From Desulfurivibrio alkaliphilus (lineage in GTDB: Bacteria; Desulfobacterota; Desulfobulbia; Desulfobulbales; Desulfurivibrionaceae), in contig DSDS01000037.1 of the NCBI GenBank assembly GCA_011048585.1, forward strand, positions 1-11,611: 11,611 nucleotides of DNA, read 5' to 3'. The position numbers were made by a program, and so were the translations under genes. The notes beneath the pieces were generated by a model. The model did not search any database, was not told the DNA's origin, and saw only the letters and a program-made list of their open reading frames with translations. Below are positions 6,239 through 11,611 of the stretch, in pieces; within the stretch, counting starts at the first letter, position 1, and each line of letters opens with the position of its first letter.

Positions 6239-6499
6239 CTAAACCGCCTTCTCAAGAATGGCCCGTAGCCGCCACCGCTTCTTGCGGCTCAGGGGACGAC
6301 ACTCCTCGACCAGTACCCGATCACCGATATTGCAGGCATTTTCCGGATCGTCGGCCAAATACTTTATATGGCGACGAATAAACTTACCATAGAGTTTATG
6401 GGGGGTAAGGCGGGTGGTCTGGATTACGATGCTTTTATCCATCTTGTTGCTGACCACCAAACCGACCTGCGTCTTCTTGGTTTTTTGTCCTGCGCTCAT
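6239..6499 (-). CDS. rpsQ: 30S ribosomal protein S17
   Basis: S17 is an OB-fold primary 16S rRNA binder in the lower body of the small subunit. The 86-residue product has KTQVGLVVSNKMDKSIVI (residues 9-26), then HKLYGKFIRRHIKYLADD and the C-terminal IGDRVLVEECRPLSRKKRWRL (58-78), all typical. The ATG at 6499 has only a weak upstream site (CGGGAT), notable among these genes. It follows rpmC after an 88-nt spacer full of inverted repeats, whereas these genes are usually tightly packed. It ends with tandem TAG TAG. Confidence 0.97.
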   Translation of the reverse strand: MSAGQKTKKTQVGLVVSNKMDKSIVIQTTRLTPHKLYGKFIRRHIKYLADDPENACNIGDRVLVEECRPLSRKKRWRLRAILEKAV

Positions 6500-6587
6500 T
6501 TATCGAATCCCGAATGATATTTTTTCCGGCACTGCTGCCGACCATGGGCAATCGGCTTTGTGCCGACGAATTACAATTCGAGGCGGC
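6500..6587 (-). other. rpmC-rpsQ spacer with three consecutive inverted repeats
   Basis: The 88-nt transcript segment contains CGAATT-GT-AATTCG (6567-6580), GTCGGC-ACAAA-GCCGAT (6551-6567, one G-U pair) and CGGCA-GCAG-TGCCG (6527-6540), one after another, then an A-rich stretch and a short direct repeat ATTCGGGATTCG before the rpsQ ATG. The hairpins are followed by A6, not T, in the gene direction, so they are not terminators. The weak rpsQ Shine-Dalgarno suggests that the structure may affect rpsQ translation. Confidence 0.5.
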
Positions 6588-6779
6588 TCAGCGGCTCGCC
6601 GTCTCCTGAAGCACGGTTTTAATCCGGCTGATCGCCTTGCGGGTCTGCTGGATCTTGGCGGTATTCTCCAAGGGGCGAATACCGTGCTGAAACTTGAGCC
6701 GGCAGAGCTCTTCCGAAAGCTCACGCACCTTGGCGCCCATCTCGTCAGCGCTCATAAGTCGAATATCTTTAATCTTCAT
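6588..6779 (-). CDS. rpmC: 50S ribosomal protein L29
   Basis: L29 is a small two-helix protein next to the polypeptide exit tunnel, near the docking site for trigger factor and SRP. The 63-residue product shows MKIKDIRLMSADEM, ELSEELCRLKFQ (residues 20-31) and a basic C-terminal helix QQTRKAISRIKTVL, matching family length and pattern. Its ATG overlaps the rplP stop as ATGA, so the two are translationally coupled. It ends TGA. Confidence 0.97.
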   Translation of the reverse strand: MKIKDIRLMSADEMGAKVRELSEELCRLKFQHGIRPLENTAKIQQTRKAISRIKTVLQETASR

Positions 6780-7192
6780 AGCGTGCTATCCATATCAATA
6801 ATCTTGGTGGGAAAGGGCAGCTTGTTGGCCGCCAGCCGCAGAGCTTCCCGGGCCAGTTCGCCGTCAACGCCGGCCAACTCGTAGAGAATCCGACCGGGCT
6901 TGATAATGGCTACCCAACCTTCCGGGCTGCCCTTGCCTTTACCCATCCGGGTCTCGGCGGGCTTCCTGGTGAAGGGCTTGTCGGGAAAGATCCGGATCCA
7001 CATCCTGCCGCCGCGCTTAACTTTCCGGTTGATGGCAATACGGGCGGCCTCGATCTGCTGGGAGGTCATCCGGCCACAGCCCACCGCCTTCAAAGCATAC
7101 TCACCATAGGCGATGGAAGAACCGCGGTGGGAGGCACCGGTCATCCGGCCCTTGAACACCTTTCTATGTTTAACCTTTTTGGGACTGAGCAT
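6776..7192 (-). CDS. rplP: 50S ribosomal protein L16
   Basis: L16 binds 23S rRNA near the A-site tRNA and is required for a functional peptidyl transferase centre. The 138-residue product has MLSPKKVKHRKVFKGRM at the N-terminus, GRMTSQQIEAARIAI near 40-54, GGRMWIRIFPDKPFTRKPAETRMGKGKG (61-88) and LPFPTKI near the end. The ATG at 7192 has AGGA about 8 nt upstream. It follows rpsC by 68 nt and overlaps rpmC by 4 nt. Confidence 0.98.
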   Translation of the reverse strand: MLSPKKVKHRKVFKGRMTGASHRGSSIAYGEYALKAVGCGRMTSQQIEAARIAINRKVKRGGRMWIRIFPDKPFTRKPAETRMGKGKGSPEGWVAIIKPGRILYELAGVDGELAREALRLAANKLPFPTKIIDMDSTL

Positions 7193-7260
7193 CTCTTTAT
7201 CCTAAGCTGTTTTGCTGTTGAATAATCCGGCAAAAACCGTGACCGGTCTCCGTTCCGAGG
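7193..7260 (-). other. rpsC-rplP spacer
   Basis: A 68-nt gap ending in the rplP Shine-Dalgarno TTAGGATAAAGAG. In E. coli rpsC and rplP are nearly adjacent, so the length is larger than usual. I see only short, weak inverted repeats (ACCGGT, CCGG pairs), no promoter and no terminator. Confidence 0.3.
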
Positions 7261-7920
7261 CTATGCCTGCTCCTCGAGCTGGCGCTGGTCGTCATCGGCC
7301 AGGACTTCGCCCTTGAAAATCCACACCTTGACCCCAATGATTCCGTAGGTGGTCTTGGCTTCAGCCAGGCCGTAATCGATGTCGGCCCGGAGGGTGTGCA
7401 GGGGCACCCGCCCCTCCCGATACCATTCGCGGCGGGACATCTCGGCGCCGCCCAGGCGACCGGAACAGGCAATCCTAATCCCTTTGGCGCCAAACTTCAA
7501 GGCCATATTTACCGCCTTCTTCATTGCCCGGCGAAAAGCCACCCGTCGCTCCATCTGCTGAGCAACATTTTCCGCGATCAACTGGGCATCAGCCTCGGGA
7601 CGGCGAACCTCCTGGATATCCAAGGCGCACTCACGGCCGGTACGGCGCTCAAGATCGCCCTTGAGGACGTCGATCTCGGATCCTTTTTTACCGATCACCA
7701 CGCCGGGACGTGAAGTGTGCAGCTTGATCCGGATCTTTTCGCCGGTCCGGGAGATCTGAATCCGGGAGATGCCGGCATGATACAAACGCTGTTTGAGATA
7801 CTTCCTGAGGCTCTGGTCCTCAAGAAAATTCTTGGCATAATCCCGGTCGGCATACCAAATGGAGTCCCAGGTACGCACGATATTCAGCCGTAAACCGATT
7901 GGATTGACTTTCTGGCCCAA
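7261..7920 (-). CDS. rpsC: 30S ribosomal protein S3
   Basis: S3 forms part of the mRNA entry site on the small-subunit head. The 219-residue product (E. coli 233) begins with the canonical MGQKVNPIGLRLNIVRTWDS, contains a type II KH domain with the GKKG loop at residues 77-80 (RPGVVIGKKGSEIDVL), and a C-terminal domain with RRAMKKAVNMALKFGAKGIRI and GAEMSRREWYREGRVPLHTL. The start codon is TTG at 7920 with GGAGG 6 nt upstream. The C-terminal tail is shorter than that of E. coli, as in many bacteria. It ends TAG. Confidence 0.98.
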   Translation of the reverse strand: MGQKVNPIGLRLNIVRTWDSIWYADRDYAKNFLEDQSLRKYLKQRLYHAGISRIQISRTGEKIRIKLHTSRPGVVIGKKGSEIDVLKGDLERRTGRECALDIQEVRRPEADAQLIAENVAQQMERRVAFRRAMKKAVNMALKFGAKGIRIACSGRLGGAEMSRREWYREGRVPLHTLRADIDYGLAEAKTTYGIIGVKVWIFKGEVLADDDQRQLEEQA

Positions 7921-7999
7921 AATTTTCCTCCGTTGACAAGGTGGCGCTTATTAACGCCGTTACAATGAACCCGCCGCAGCTTATACTTTTATCGACCGC
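7921..7999 (-). other. rplV-rpsC spacer
   Basis: A 79-nt gap where E. coli has almost none. It holds a GGCG(T)-AATAA-(G)CGCC type inverted repeat (7943-7958) and ends in the rpsC Shine-Dalgarno. No T-run follows the repeat and no minus-strand promoter is visible. Confidence 0.35.
7927..7931 (-). promoter_or_regulatory. Ribosome binding site deciding the TTG start of rpsC
   Basis: GGAGG on the minus strand, 6 nt before TTG 7920. With the canonical S3 N-terminus beginning at that codon, it confirms the non-ATG start. Confidence 0.85.
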
Positions 8000-8332
8000 T
8001 TATTGCTCGTCGAGCACAACCGTGATGTGGCTGCTTCGCTTGATAATCCGCCCGGCCCGACCCATGGGCATGGGCCTGATCCGCTTCAGCGAGGGACCAC
8101 CATCGATATAAACGGTCTTGACGTAAAGGTTATCCACGTCAATGGCCTCGTTCTGACTGGCATTGGCCACCGCCGCCTCGATAACCTTGCGGAGAATACG
8201 GGCCCCCTTCTTGGGCAGGAATCTCAAGGTATTCAACGCGGTCTCTACCTGTTTGCCTCTCACCATATCGGCAACCAGCCGGGCCTTCTGGGGAGAAATC
8301 CGGATGTTCCGGGCCAGCGCTTTAGCTTCCAT
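8000..8332 (-). CDS. rplV: 50S ribosomal protein L22
   Basis: L22 lines the polypeptide exit tunnel and binds all domains of 23S rRNA. From ATG 8332 the product is 110 residues, the E. coli length, starting MEAKALARNIRISPQKARLV and ending GRAGRIIKRSSHITVVL. A second ATG at 8338 (adds Met-Ala) is in frame; GAGGAG lies 9 nt from 8332 but only 3 nt from 8338, which favours the shorter form though not decisively. The tunnel hairpin reads KRIRPMPMGRA, where E. coli has KRIMPRAKGRA, so basic residues at its tip are replaced by Met-Pro-Met (88-90). Confidence 0.96.
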   Translation of the reverse strand: MEAKALARNIRISPQKARLVADMVRGKQVETALNTLRFLPKKGARILRKVIEAAVANASQNEAIDVDNLYVKTVYIDGGPSLKRIRPMPMGRAGRIIKRSSHITVVLDEQ

Positions 8333-8351
8333 CGCCATTCACTCCTCTTAT

Positions 8352-8366
8352 CTTGCCTGGGGCAAG
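8352..8366 (-). other. Perfect stem-loop in the rpsS-rplV gap
   Basis: One base after the rpsS TAA the transcript reads CTTGCC-CCA-GGCAAG, a perfect 6-bp stem with a 3-nt loop. It fills half of the 29 to 35-nt gap and ends just before the rplV Shine-Dalgarno. No T-run follows, so it is not an intrinsic terminator. Confidence 0.55.
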
Positions 8367-8367
8367 T

Positions 8368-8640
<273 letters not shown>

Positions 8641-8645
8641 TTCAG

Positions 8646-8652
8646 CTCCCCC
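8646..8652 (-). promoter_or_regulatory. Ribosome binding site deciding the GTG start of rpsS
   Basis: GGGGGAG on the minus strand, 5 nt before GTG 8640. The canonical MARSIKKGPF begins at that codon and no nearby ATG exists, so the GTG start is secure. Confidence 0.8.
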
Positions 8653-8657
8653 TTATC

Positions 8658-9479
8658 TTAGGATCTCTTCTTGACAATATCCTTGTCGCTGCTCTTACGG
8701 CCCCGGGTCTTGTAACCCTTGGTCGGCATACCCCACGGAGTAGTGGGATGACAACCGCCGGAGCTCTTGCCCTCACCACCACCCATGGGATGGTCAACGG
8801 GGTTCATCGCCACGCCACGAACCTTGGGCCGACGGCCCAACCAGCGACTACGACCAGCCTTGCCCAGCTTGCGGCTTTCATGCTCAACATTGCCAACCTG
8901 GCCGATACTGGCCCGGCAGGCCCGATGAAAGCGGCGAACCTCGCCCGAGGGGAGCTTGACCAAAACGTGGTCGCCCTCTTTGGCCATCAACTGAGCCGAG
9001 CCGCCGGCACTGCGCACCAGCTGACCGCCCTTGCCGATCTTCATTTCAATATTGTGAATGGTGCTCCCCAGGGGCATATTACCCATGGGCAGGCAGTTGC
9101 CGGGTTTAATATCCACGTTGTCACCGGCTTCGATCACATCCCCGACCTTAACCCCGTTGGGAGAGAGGATGTAGCGCTTTTCGCCGTCCACATACTGGAG
9201 CAGGGCGATGTTGGCGGTCCGGTTGGGATCATACTCGATGCCGGCTACTTTGGCCGGAATCCCGACCTTGTCGCGTTTGAAATCGATCATCCGGTATTTA
9301 CGCTTATGGCCGCCGCCCTGGTGGCGGGAGGTAACCCGACCGTAATTGTTGCGGCCACCATTTTTATTCAGGGTCTTAACCAGCCCCTTGACCGGACGTT
9401 CGCTGCTGAGCTCATCCCTGACCACGGTGACCAGGGTCCGCCGTCCCGCTGATGTCGGTTTATATGTCTTCAGTGCCAT
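8658..9479 (-). CDS. rplB: 50S ribosomal protein L2
   Basis: L2 is a primary 23S rRNA binder needed for subunit association and peptidyl transferase activity. The 273-residue product equals the E. coli length. It shows NNYGRVTSRHQGGGHKRKYR (44-63), an OB-type and SH3-type core, and the C-terminal motif GVAMNPVDHPMGGGEG (222-237). His230 corresponds to the E. coli residue known as His229, close to the peptidyl transferase centre. The ATG at 9479 has GGAG 7 nt upstream. It follows rplW by 42 nt. Confidence 0.99.
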   Translation of the reverse strand: MALKTYKPTSAGRRTLVTVVRDELSSERPVKGLVKTLNKNGGRNNYGRVTSRHQGGGHKRKYRMIDFKRDKVGIPAKVAGIEYDPNRTANIALLQYVDGEKRYILSPNGVKVGDVIEAGDNVDIKPGNCLPMGNMPLGSTIHNIEMKIGKGGQLVRSAGGSAQLMAKEGDHVLVKLPSGEVRRFHRACRASIGQVGNVEHESRKLGKAGRSRWLGRRPKVRGVAMNPVDHPMGGGEGKSSGGCHPTTPWGMPTKGYKTRGRKSSDKDIVKKRS

Positions 9480-9521
9480 GTGAAACTCCGATTTGTTGTT
9501 TCAATAAAGCCTTTTTTGACC

Positions 9522-9812
9522 TTACAGCTCTTCCAGGAAGTCGAGCTTGCTCTCGCTGCTCAAGGTCACGAAGGCCTTCTTCCTATCGCTGGTGGTGCCC
9601 ACATATTTGCCCATCCGCTTGCGCTGGCCGGGCATACTGGCAGTTCTTACCTTCTCCACCTTCACACTGAAGAGACTCTCAACCGCCTTTTTAATCTCAT
9701 TCTTGTTGGCCCGACGATCAACCTGCAGCACGATCTGATTGTGGTCCTCCTGCAATCCCATGCTTTTTTCCGTCAGCCGGGGACGCTTGACCACCTCAAA
9801 AATATTTTTCAT
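9522..9812 (-). CDS. rplW: 50S ribosomal protein L23
   Basis: L23 sits at the exit of the peptide tunnel and is the docking site for trigger factor and SRP. The 96-residue product has VKRPRLTEKSMGLQED (8-23), VLQVDRRANKNEIKKAVESLF and the basic loop PGQRKRMGKYVG, typical of bacterial L23. Its ATG overlaps the rplD stop as ATGA, so the two are coupled. It ends TAA. Confidence 0.98.
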   Translation of the reverse strand: MKNIFEVVKRPRLTEKSMGLQEDHNQIVLQVDRRANKNEIKKAVESLFSVKVEKVRTASMPGQRKRMGKYVGTTSDRKKAFVTLSSESKLDFLEEL

Positions 9813-10432
9813 GACAGCAACCTCTCTTCCAGCTGACCGATACAGGGCTGCAACAGAACAATGTGCTTGTGCAGCAAAATATCGTAGACATTGAGCCCTT
9901 CCGGCGGCATCACCTTGAACCCGGGGACGTTGCGGGAGGAGCGTTCCAGGGTCTCAATCCGCTCGGGAGCAATAATCAAAGCGTTCTTGATCTCAAAATT
10001 GTCCATCACTTCGATGAACTTCTTGGTTTTGATCTCATCAAGCCGAAAATCGTCCAGCACCACCAGGAGCTGATCGCTGAAGCGTGAGCTCAAGGCCATC
10101 CGCAGTCCGAGCTTCCGGGCCTTACGAGGCATCCGGAAGGAATAGCTCCGGGGCTGGGGGCCGAAAACGGTGCCGCCGCCCCGCCAGAGGGGAGACTTAC
10201 GGCTGCCGGCACGAGCCCGGCCGGTGCCCTTCTGCTTCCAGGGCTTCTTGCCGCTGCCGGTGACATCGGACCGGGTTTTAGTGCAAGCGGTACCGGCACG
10301 CCGGTTGGCGCGCTGCATCCGCACGATGTCGTGGAGAAGGTGCGGGTTGACCTCAACCTTGAAGAGCTCATCTTTCAGCTCAAGCTCCCCAACCTTTTCC
10401 TTCTTGATATTGTATATTTCCGTTACCGCCAT
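9809..10432 (-). CDS. rplD: 50S ribosomal protein L4
   Basis: L4 lines the exit tunnel and, in E. coli, represses its own S10 operon through a leader RNA. The 207-residue product shows the long tunnel loop KKPWKQKGTGRARAGSRKSP (about 62-81) followed by WRGGGTVFGPQPRSY, and a globular domain with ALSSRFSDQLLVVLDDF. The ATG at 10432 has a G-rich site (GGGGGT). The E. coli type S10 leader cannot be present upstream of rpsJ here because only 24 nt separate it from tuf. It ends in the ATGA overlap with rplW. Confidence 0.98.
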   Translation of the reverse strand: MAVTEIYNIKKEKVGELELKDELFKVEVNPHLLHDIVRMQRANRRAGTACTKTRSDVTGSGKKPWKQKGTGRARAGSRKSPLWRGGGTVFGPQPRSYSFRMPRKARKLGLRMALSSRFSDQLLVVLDDFRLDEIKTKKFIEVMDNFEIKNALIIAPERIETLERSSRNVPGFKVMPPEGLNVYDILLHKHIVLLQPCIGQLEERLLS

Positions 10433-10462
10433 TATCGCTACCCCCTAGGCATTAACCTTGGC

Positions 10463-10482
10463 GTCGGCGCAGTCGCTCCGAC
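10463..10482 (-). other. Inverted repeat after the rplC stop
   Basis: Two bases after the rplC TAA the transcript carries GTCGG and CCGAC separated by 10 nt, a 5-bp perfect stem. It lies in a 51-nt gap before rplD, with no T-run. The large loop and short stem make it weak alone. Confidence 0.35.
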
Positions 10483-10483
10483 C

Positions 10484-11116
10484 TTACGCGTTCTTGTAGA
10501 TCTGAACCACTCCCTGCTTGGCGCCGGGAACTCCGCCCTTGAGCACAATCACATTTTGCTCGGGACGGATATCGATGACGGTGCAGTTCTTCTTAGTGAT
10601 AAACTTGTCCCCCATCTGGCCGGGCATCTTCTTGCCCTTGATGACCCGACCCGGCCAGGCACTGCAGCCGATGGAGCCGGGGGCCCGATGGAAATTGGAG
10701 CCGTGGGTGGCCCGGCCGCCCTTGAAACCGTGGCGACGAACCACGCCCTGGAAGCCCCGCCCCTTGTTACGGGCCCGGACATCAACCAGATCGCCGATAC
10801 TGAGCAGATCGGTAATATTGATCTCCTGGCCAACCTCGTAGGCCTCGGGATCAGTGACCCGAAACTCCTTAACGTGGTAAAAGCCACCCTTACCGGCCGC
10901 CTTGCAGTGACCGGCCTCGGCCTTATTGAGGCGCGATTCGCTGCGCGACCCAAAACCAACCTGGATGGCGCTATAACCTTCCTTGGCGTTGGTTTTTTTC
11001 TGCAAAACCACGCAGGGACCGGCTTCGATCACCGTTACGGGAACTGCGATCCCGGTCTCGGTAAAAATCCGGGTCATTCCCATTTTCCTGCCCAGCAAAC
11101 CCATGTTCTTAGACAT
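10484..11116 (-). CDS. rplC: 50S ribosomal protein L3
   Basis: L3 is an early 23S rRNA binder whose long extension reaches the peptidyl transferase centre. The 210-residue product begins MSKNMGLLGRKMGMTRIF and has NKGRGFQGVVRRHGFKGGRATHGS (117-140) and GKKMPGQMG (161-169). In E. coli the stretch GQNQTPG carries the glutamine methylated by PrmB; here it is GCSAWPG (150-156), so both glutamines are absent. The ATG at 11116 has AGGTG 5 to 6 nt upstream. It follows rpsJ by 36 nt. Confidence 0.98.
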   Translation of the reverse strand: MSKNMGLLGRKMGMTRIFTETGIAVPVTVIEAGPCVVLQKKTNAKEGYSAIQVGFGSRSESRLNKAEAGHCKAAGKGGFYHVKEFRVTDPEAYEVGQEINITDLLSIGDLVDVRARNKGRGFQGVVRRHGFKGGRATHGSNFHRAPGSIGCSAWPGRVIKGKKMPGQMGDKFITKKNCTVIDIRPEQNVIVLKGGVPGAKQGVVQIYKNA

Positions 11117-11152
11117 TGTTACACCTGTCCGGTAAATAAGCGTTGAGGCTTC

Positions 11153-11464
11153 TTAAAGCTTGATCTCGACATCCACACCCGCGGAAAGCTCGAGCTTCAT
11201 CAGGGCGTCAATGGTCTGCTGGGTCGGCTCCAGAATATCCAGGAGCCGCTTATGGGTCCGCATTTCAAACTGCTCACGGGACTTTTTGTCCACATGGGGC
11301 CCCCGCAGAACACAAAACTTGTTGATCGTGGTCGGCAGGGGAATGGGGCCGGCCACCGCCGCCCCCGTCCGCTTGGCGGTTTCCACGATCTCACTGGTGG
11401 ATTGGTCGATCAGCTTATGGTCGTATCCTTTAAGGCGGATCCGAATCTTCTGTGTATTGATCAT
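11153..11464 (-). CDS. rpsJ: 30S ribosomal protein S10
   Basis: S10 is a small-subunit head protein that also joins transcription antitermination complexes as NusE with NusB. The 103-residue product starts MINTQKIRIRLKGYDHKLID and has GPIPLPTTINKFCVLRGPHVDKKSREQFEMRTHKRLLDI, nearly universal in the family. The frame is open to TTG 11479 (five more residues), but the ATG at 11464 gives the usual N-terminus. GGGA about 9 nt upstream is a modest site. It lies only 24 nt after tuf, so the S10 block continues the tuf (str-type) transcript rather than starting with its own long leader. Confidence 0.97.
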   Translation of the reverse strand: MINTQKIRIRLKGYDHKLIDQSTSEIVETAKRTGAAVAGPIPLPTTINKFCVLRGPHVDKKSREQFEMRTHKRLLDILEPTQQTIDALMKLELSAGVDVEIKL

Positions 11465-11488
11465 TTTATTTATTCCCAATCTCTATAA

Positions 11489-11611
11489 TCAGGCGACAAT
11501 CTTATTGATAACCCCGGCGCCCACCGTCCGGCCGCCTTCGCGAATCGCGAATCGCAGACCCGCATCCATGGCGATCGGGGTGATCAGCTCGGCCTCAACC
11601 GTGACGTTGTC
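11489..11611 (-). CDS. tuf: Elongation factor Tu, C-terminal 40 residues (cut by window edge)
   Basis: EF-Tu carries aminoacyl-tRNA to the ribosome as a GTP complex. The visible part begins DNVTVEAELITPIAMDAGLR and ends FAIREGGRTVGAGVINKIVA before TGA. This is the end of domain 3, with the REGGRTVGAGV signature. The remaining residues lie outside the window. Direct linkage to rpsJ is common in bacteria in which the str and S10 clusters are fused. EF-Tu is often duplicated, so another copy may exist elsewhere. Confidence 0.97.
   Translation of the reverse strand, partial: DNVTVEAELITPIAMDAGLRFAIREGGRTVGAGVINKIVA

Noticed and set aside
6236..6241. Tandem stops (TAG TAG after rpsQ; TAA TAG after rplE)
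   Set aside because: Seen in sequence but easily due to chance with only two cases among 23 stops.
6500..6540. Possible promoter in the rpmC-rpsQ spacer (TATCAT as -10 on the minus strand)
   Set aside because: The hexamer 17 nt upstream is GTCGGC, not like TTGACA. One -10-like match in an AT-rich patch is not enough.
7933..7966. Plus-strand TTGACA and TACAAT opposite the rplV-rpsC spacer, as an antisense promoter
   Set aside because: The spacing is 22 nt, too long for a sigma-70 promoter, and nothing on the plus strand follows.
10331..11146. Long plus-strand open frame (271 codons) opposite rplC and rpsJ
   Set aside because: It is the shadow of rplC in a GC-rich region. The translation is not like any family I know, and rplC on the other strand is certain.

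Overview
The whole window is one uninterrupted minus-strand ribosomal-protein gene cluster. Read in transcription order (from high to low coordinate) it holds the last 40 codons of tuf (EF-Tu), then the S10 block rpsJ-rplC-rplD-rplW-rplB-rpsS-rplV-rpsC-rplP-rpmC-rpsQ, then the spc block rplN-rplX-rplE-rpsN-rpsH-rplF-rplR-rpsE-rpmD-rplO-secY, and finally the first 163 codons of map (methionine aminopeptidase). There are 22 complete genes and two cut by the window edges. No gene is frameshifted, fused or missing from the canonical order. There are no mobile elements, tRNAs, CRISPR arrays or plus-strand genes that I can support.

The organism is a GC-rich bacterium. The proteins look proteobacterial in the broad sense. 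Linkage of tuf directly to rpsJ (24 nt), a zinc-type S14, a zinc-type L24 and secY followed directly by map without adk together suggest a Desulfobacterota (former deltaproteobacterial) lineage. That placement is inference from gene order and protein character, not from a search.

No intergenic gap exceeds about 101 nt. Several joints are coupled: ATGA overlaps at rplD/rplW and rplP/rpmC, a 7-nt overlap at rpmD/rplO, and a 3-nt gap at rplO/secY. The larger spacers (rpmC-rpsQ, rpsQ-rplN, rplN-rplX, rplV-rpsC, rpsC-rplP, rpsN-rpsH, rpsH-rplF; 67 to 101 nt) are where the non-coding interest lies. The clearest signal is between rpsN and rpsH: an 8-bp perfect stem-loop directly after the rpsN stop, followed by a GC-rich hairpin flanked by A7 and T7, which looks like an intrinsic terminator or attenuator in the middle of the spc block. 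Small stem-loops also follow the stop codons of rpsS, rpsH and rplC.

The genes work together: the r-proteins build both ribosomal subunits, SecY forms the membrane channel for secreted nascent chains, Map removes the initiator Met, and EF-Tu delivers aminoacyl-tRNA. Four r-protein genes use non-ATG starts (TTG in rpsC, rpsN, rpsE; GTG in rpsS), each behind a strong Shine-Dalgarno. I see no undescribed system here; the window is a housekeeping region with a few regulatory details worth checking.
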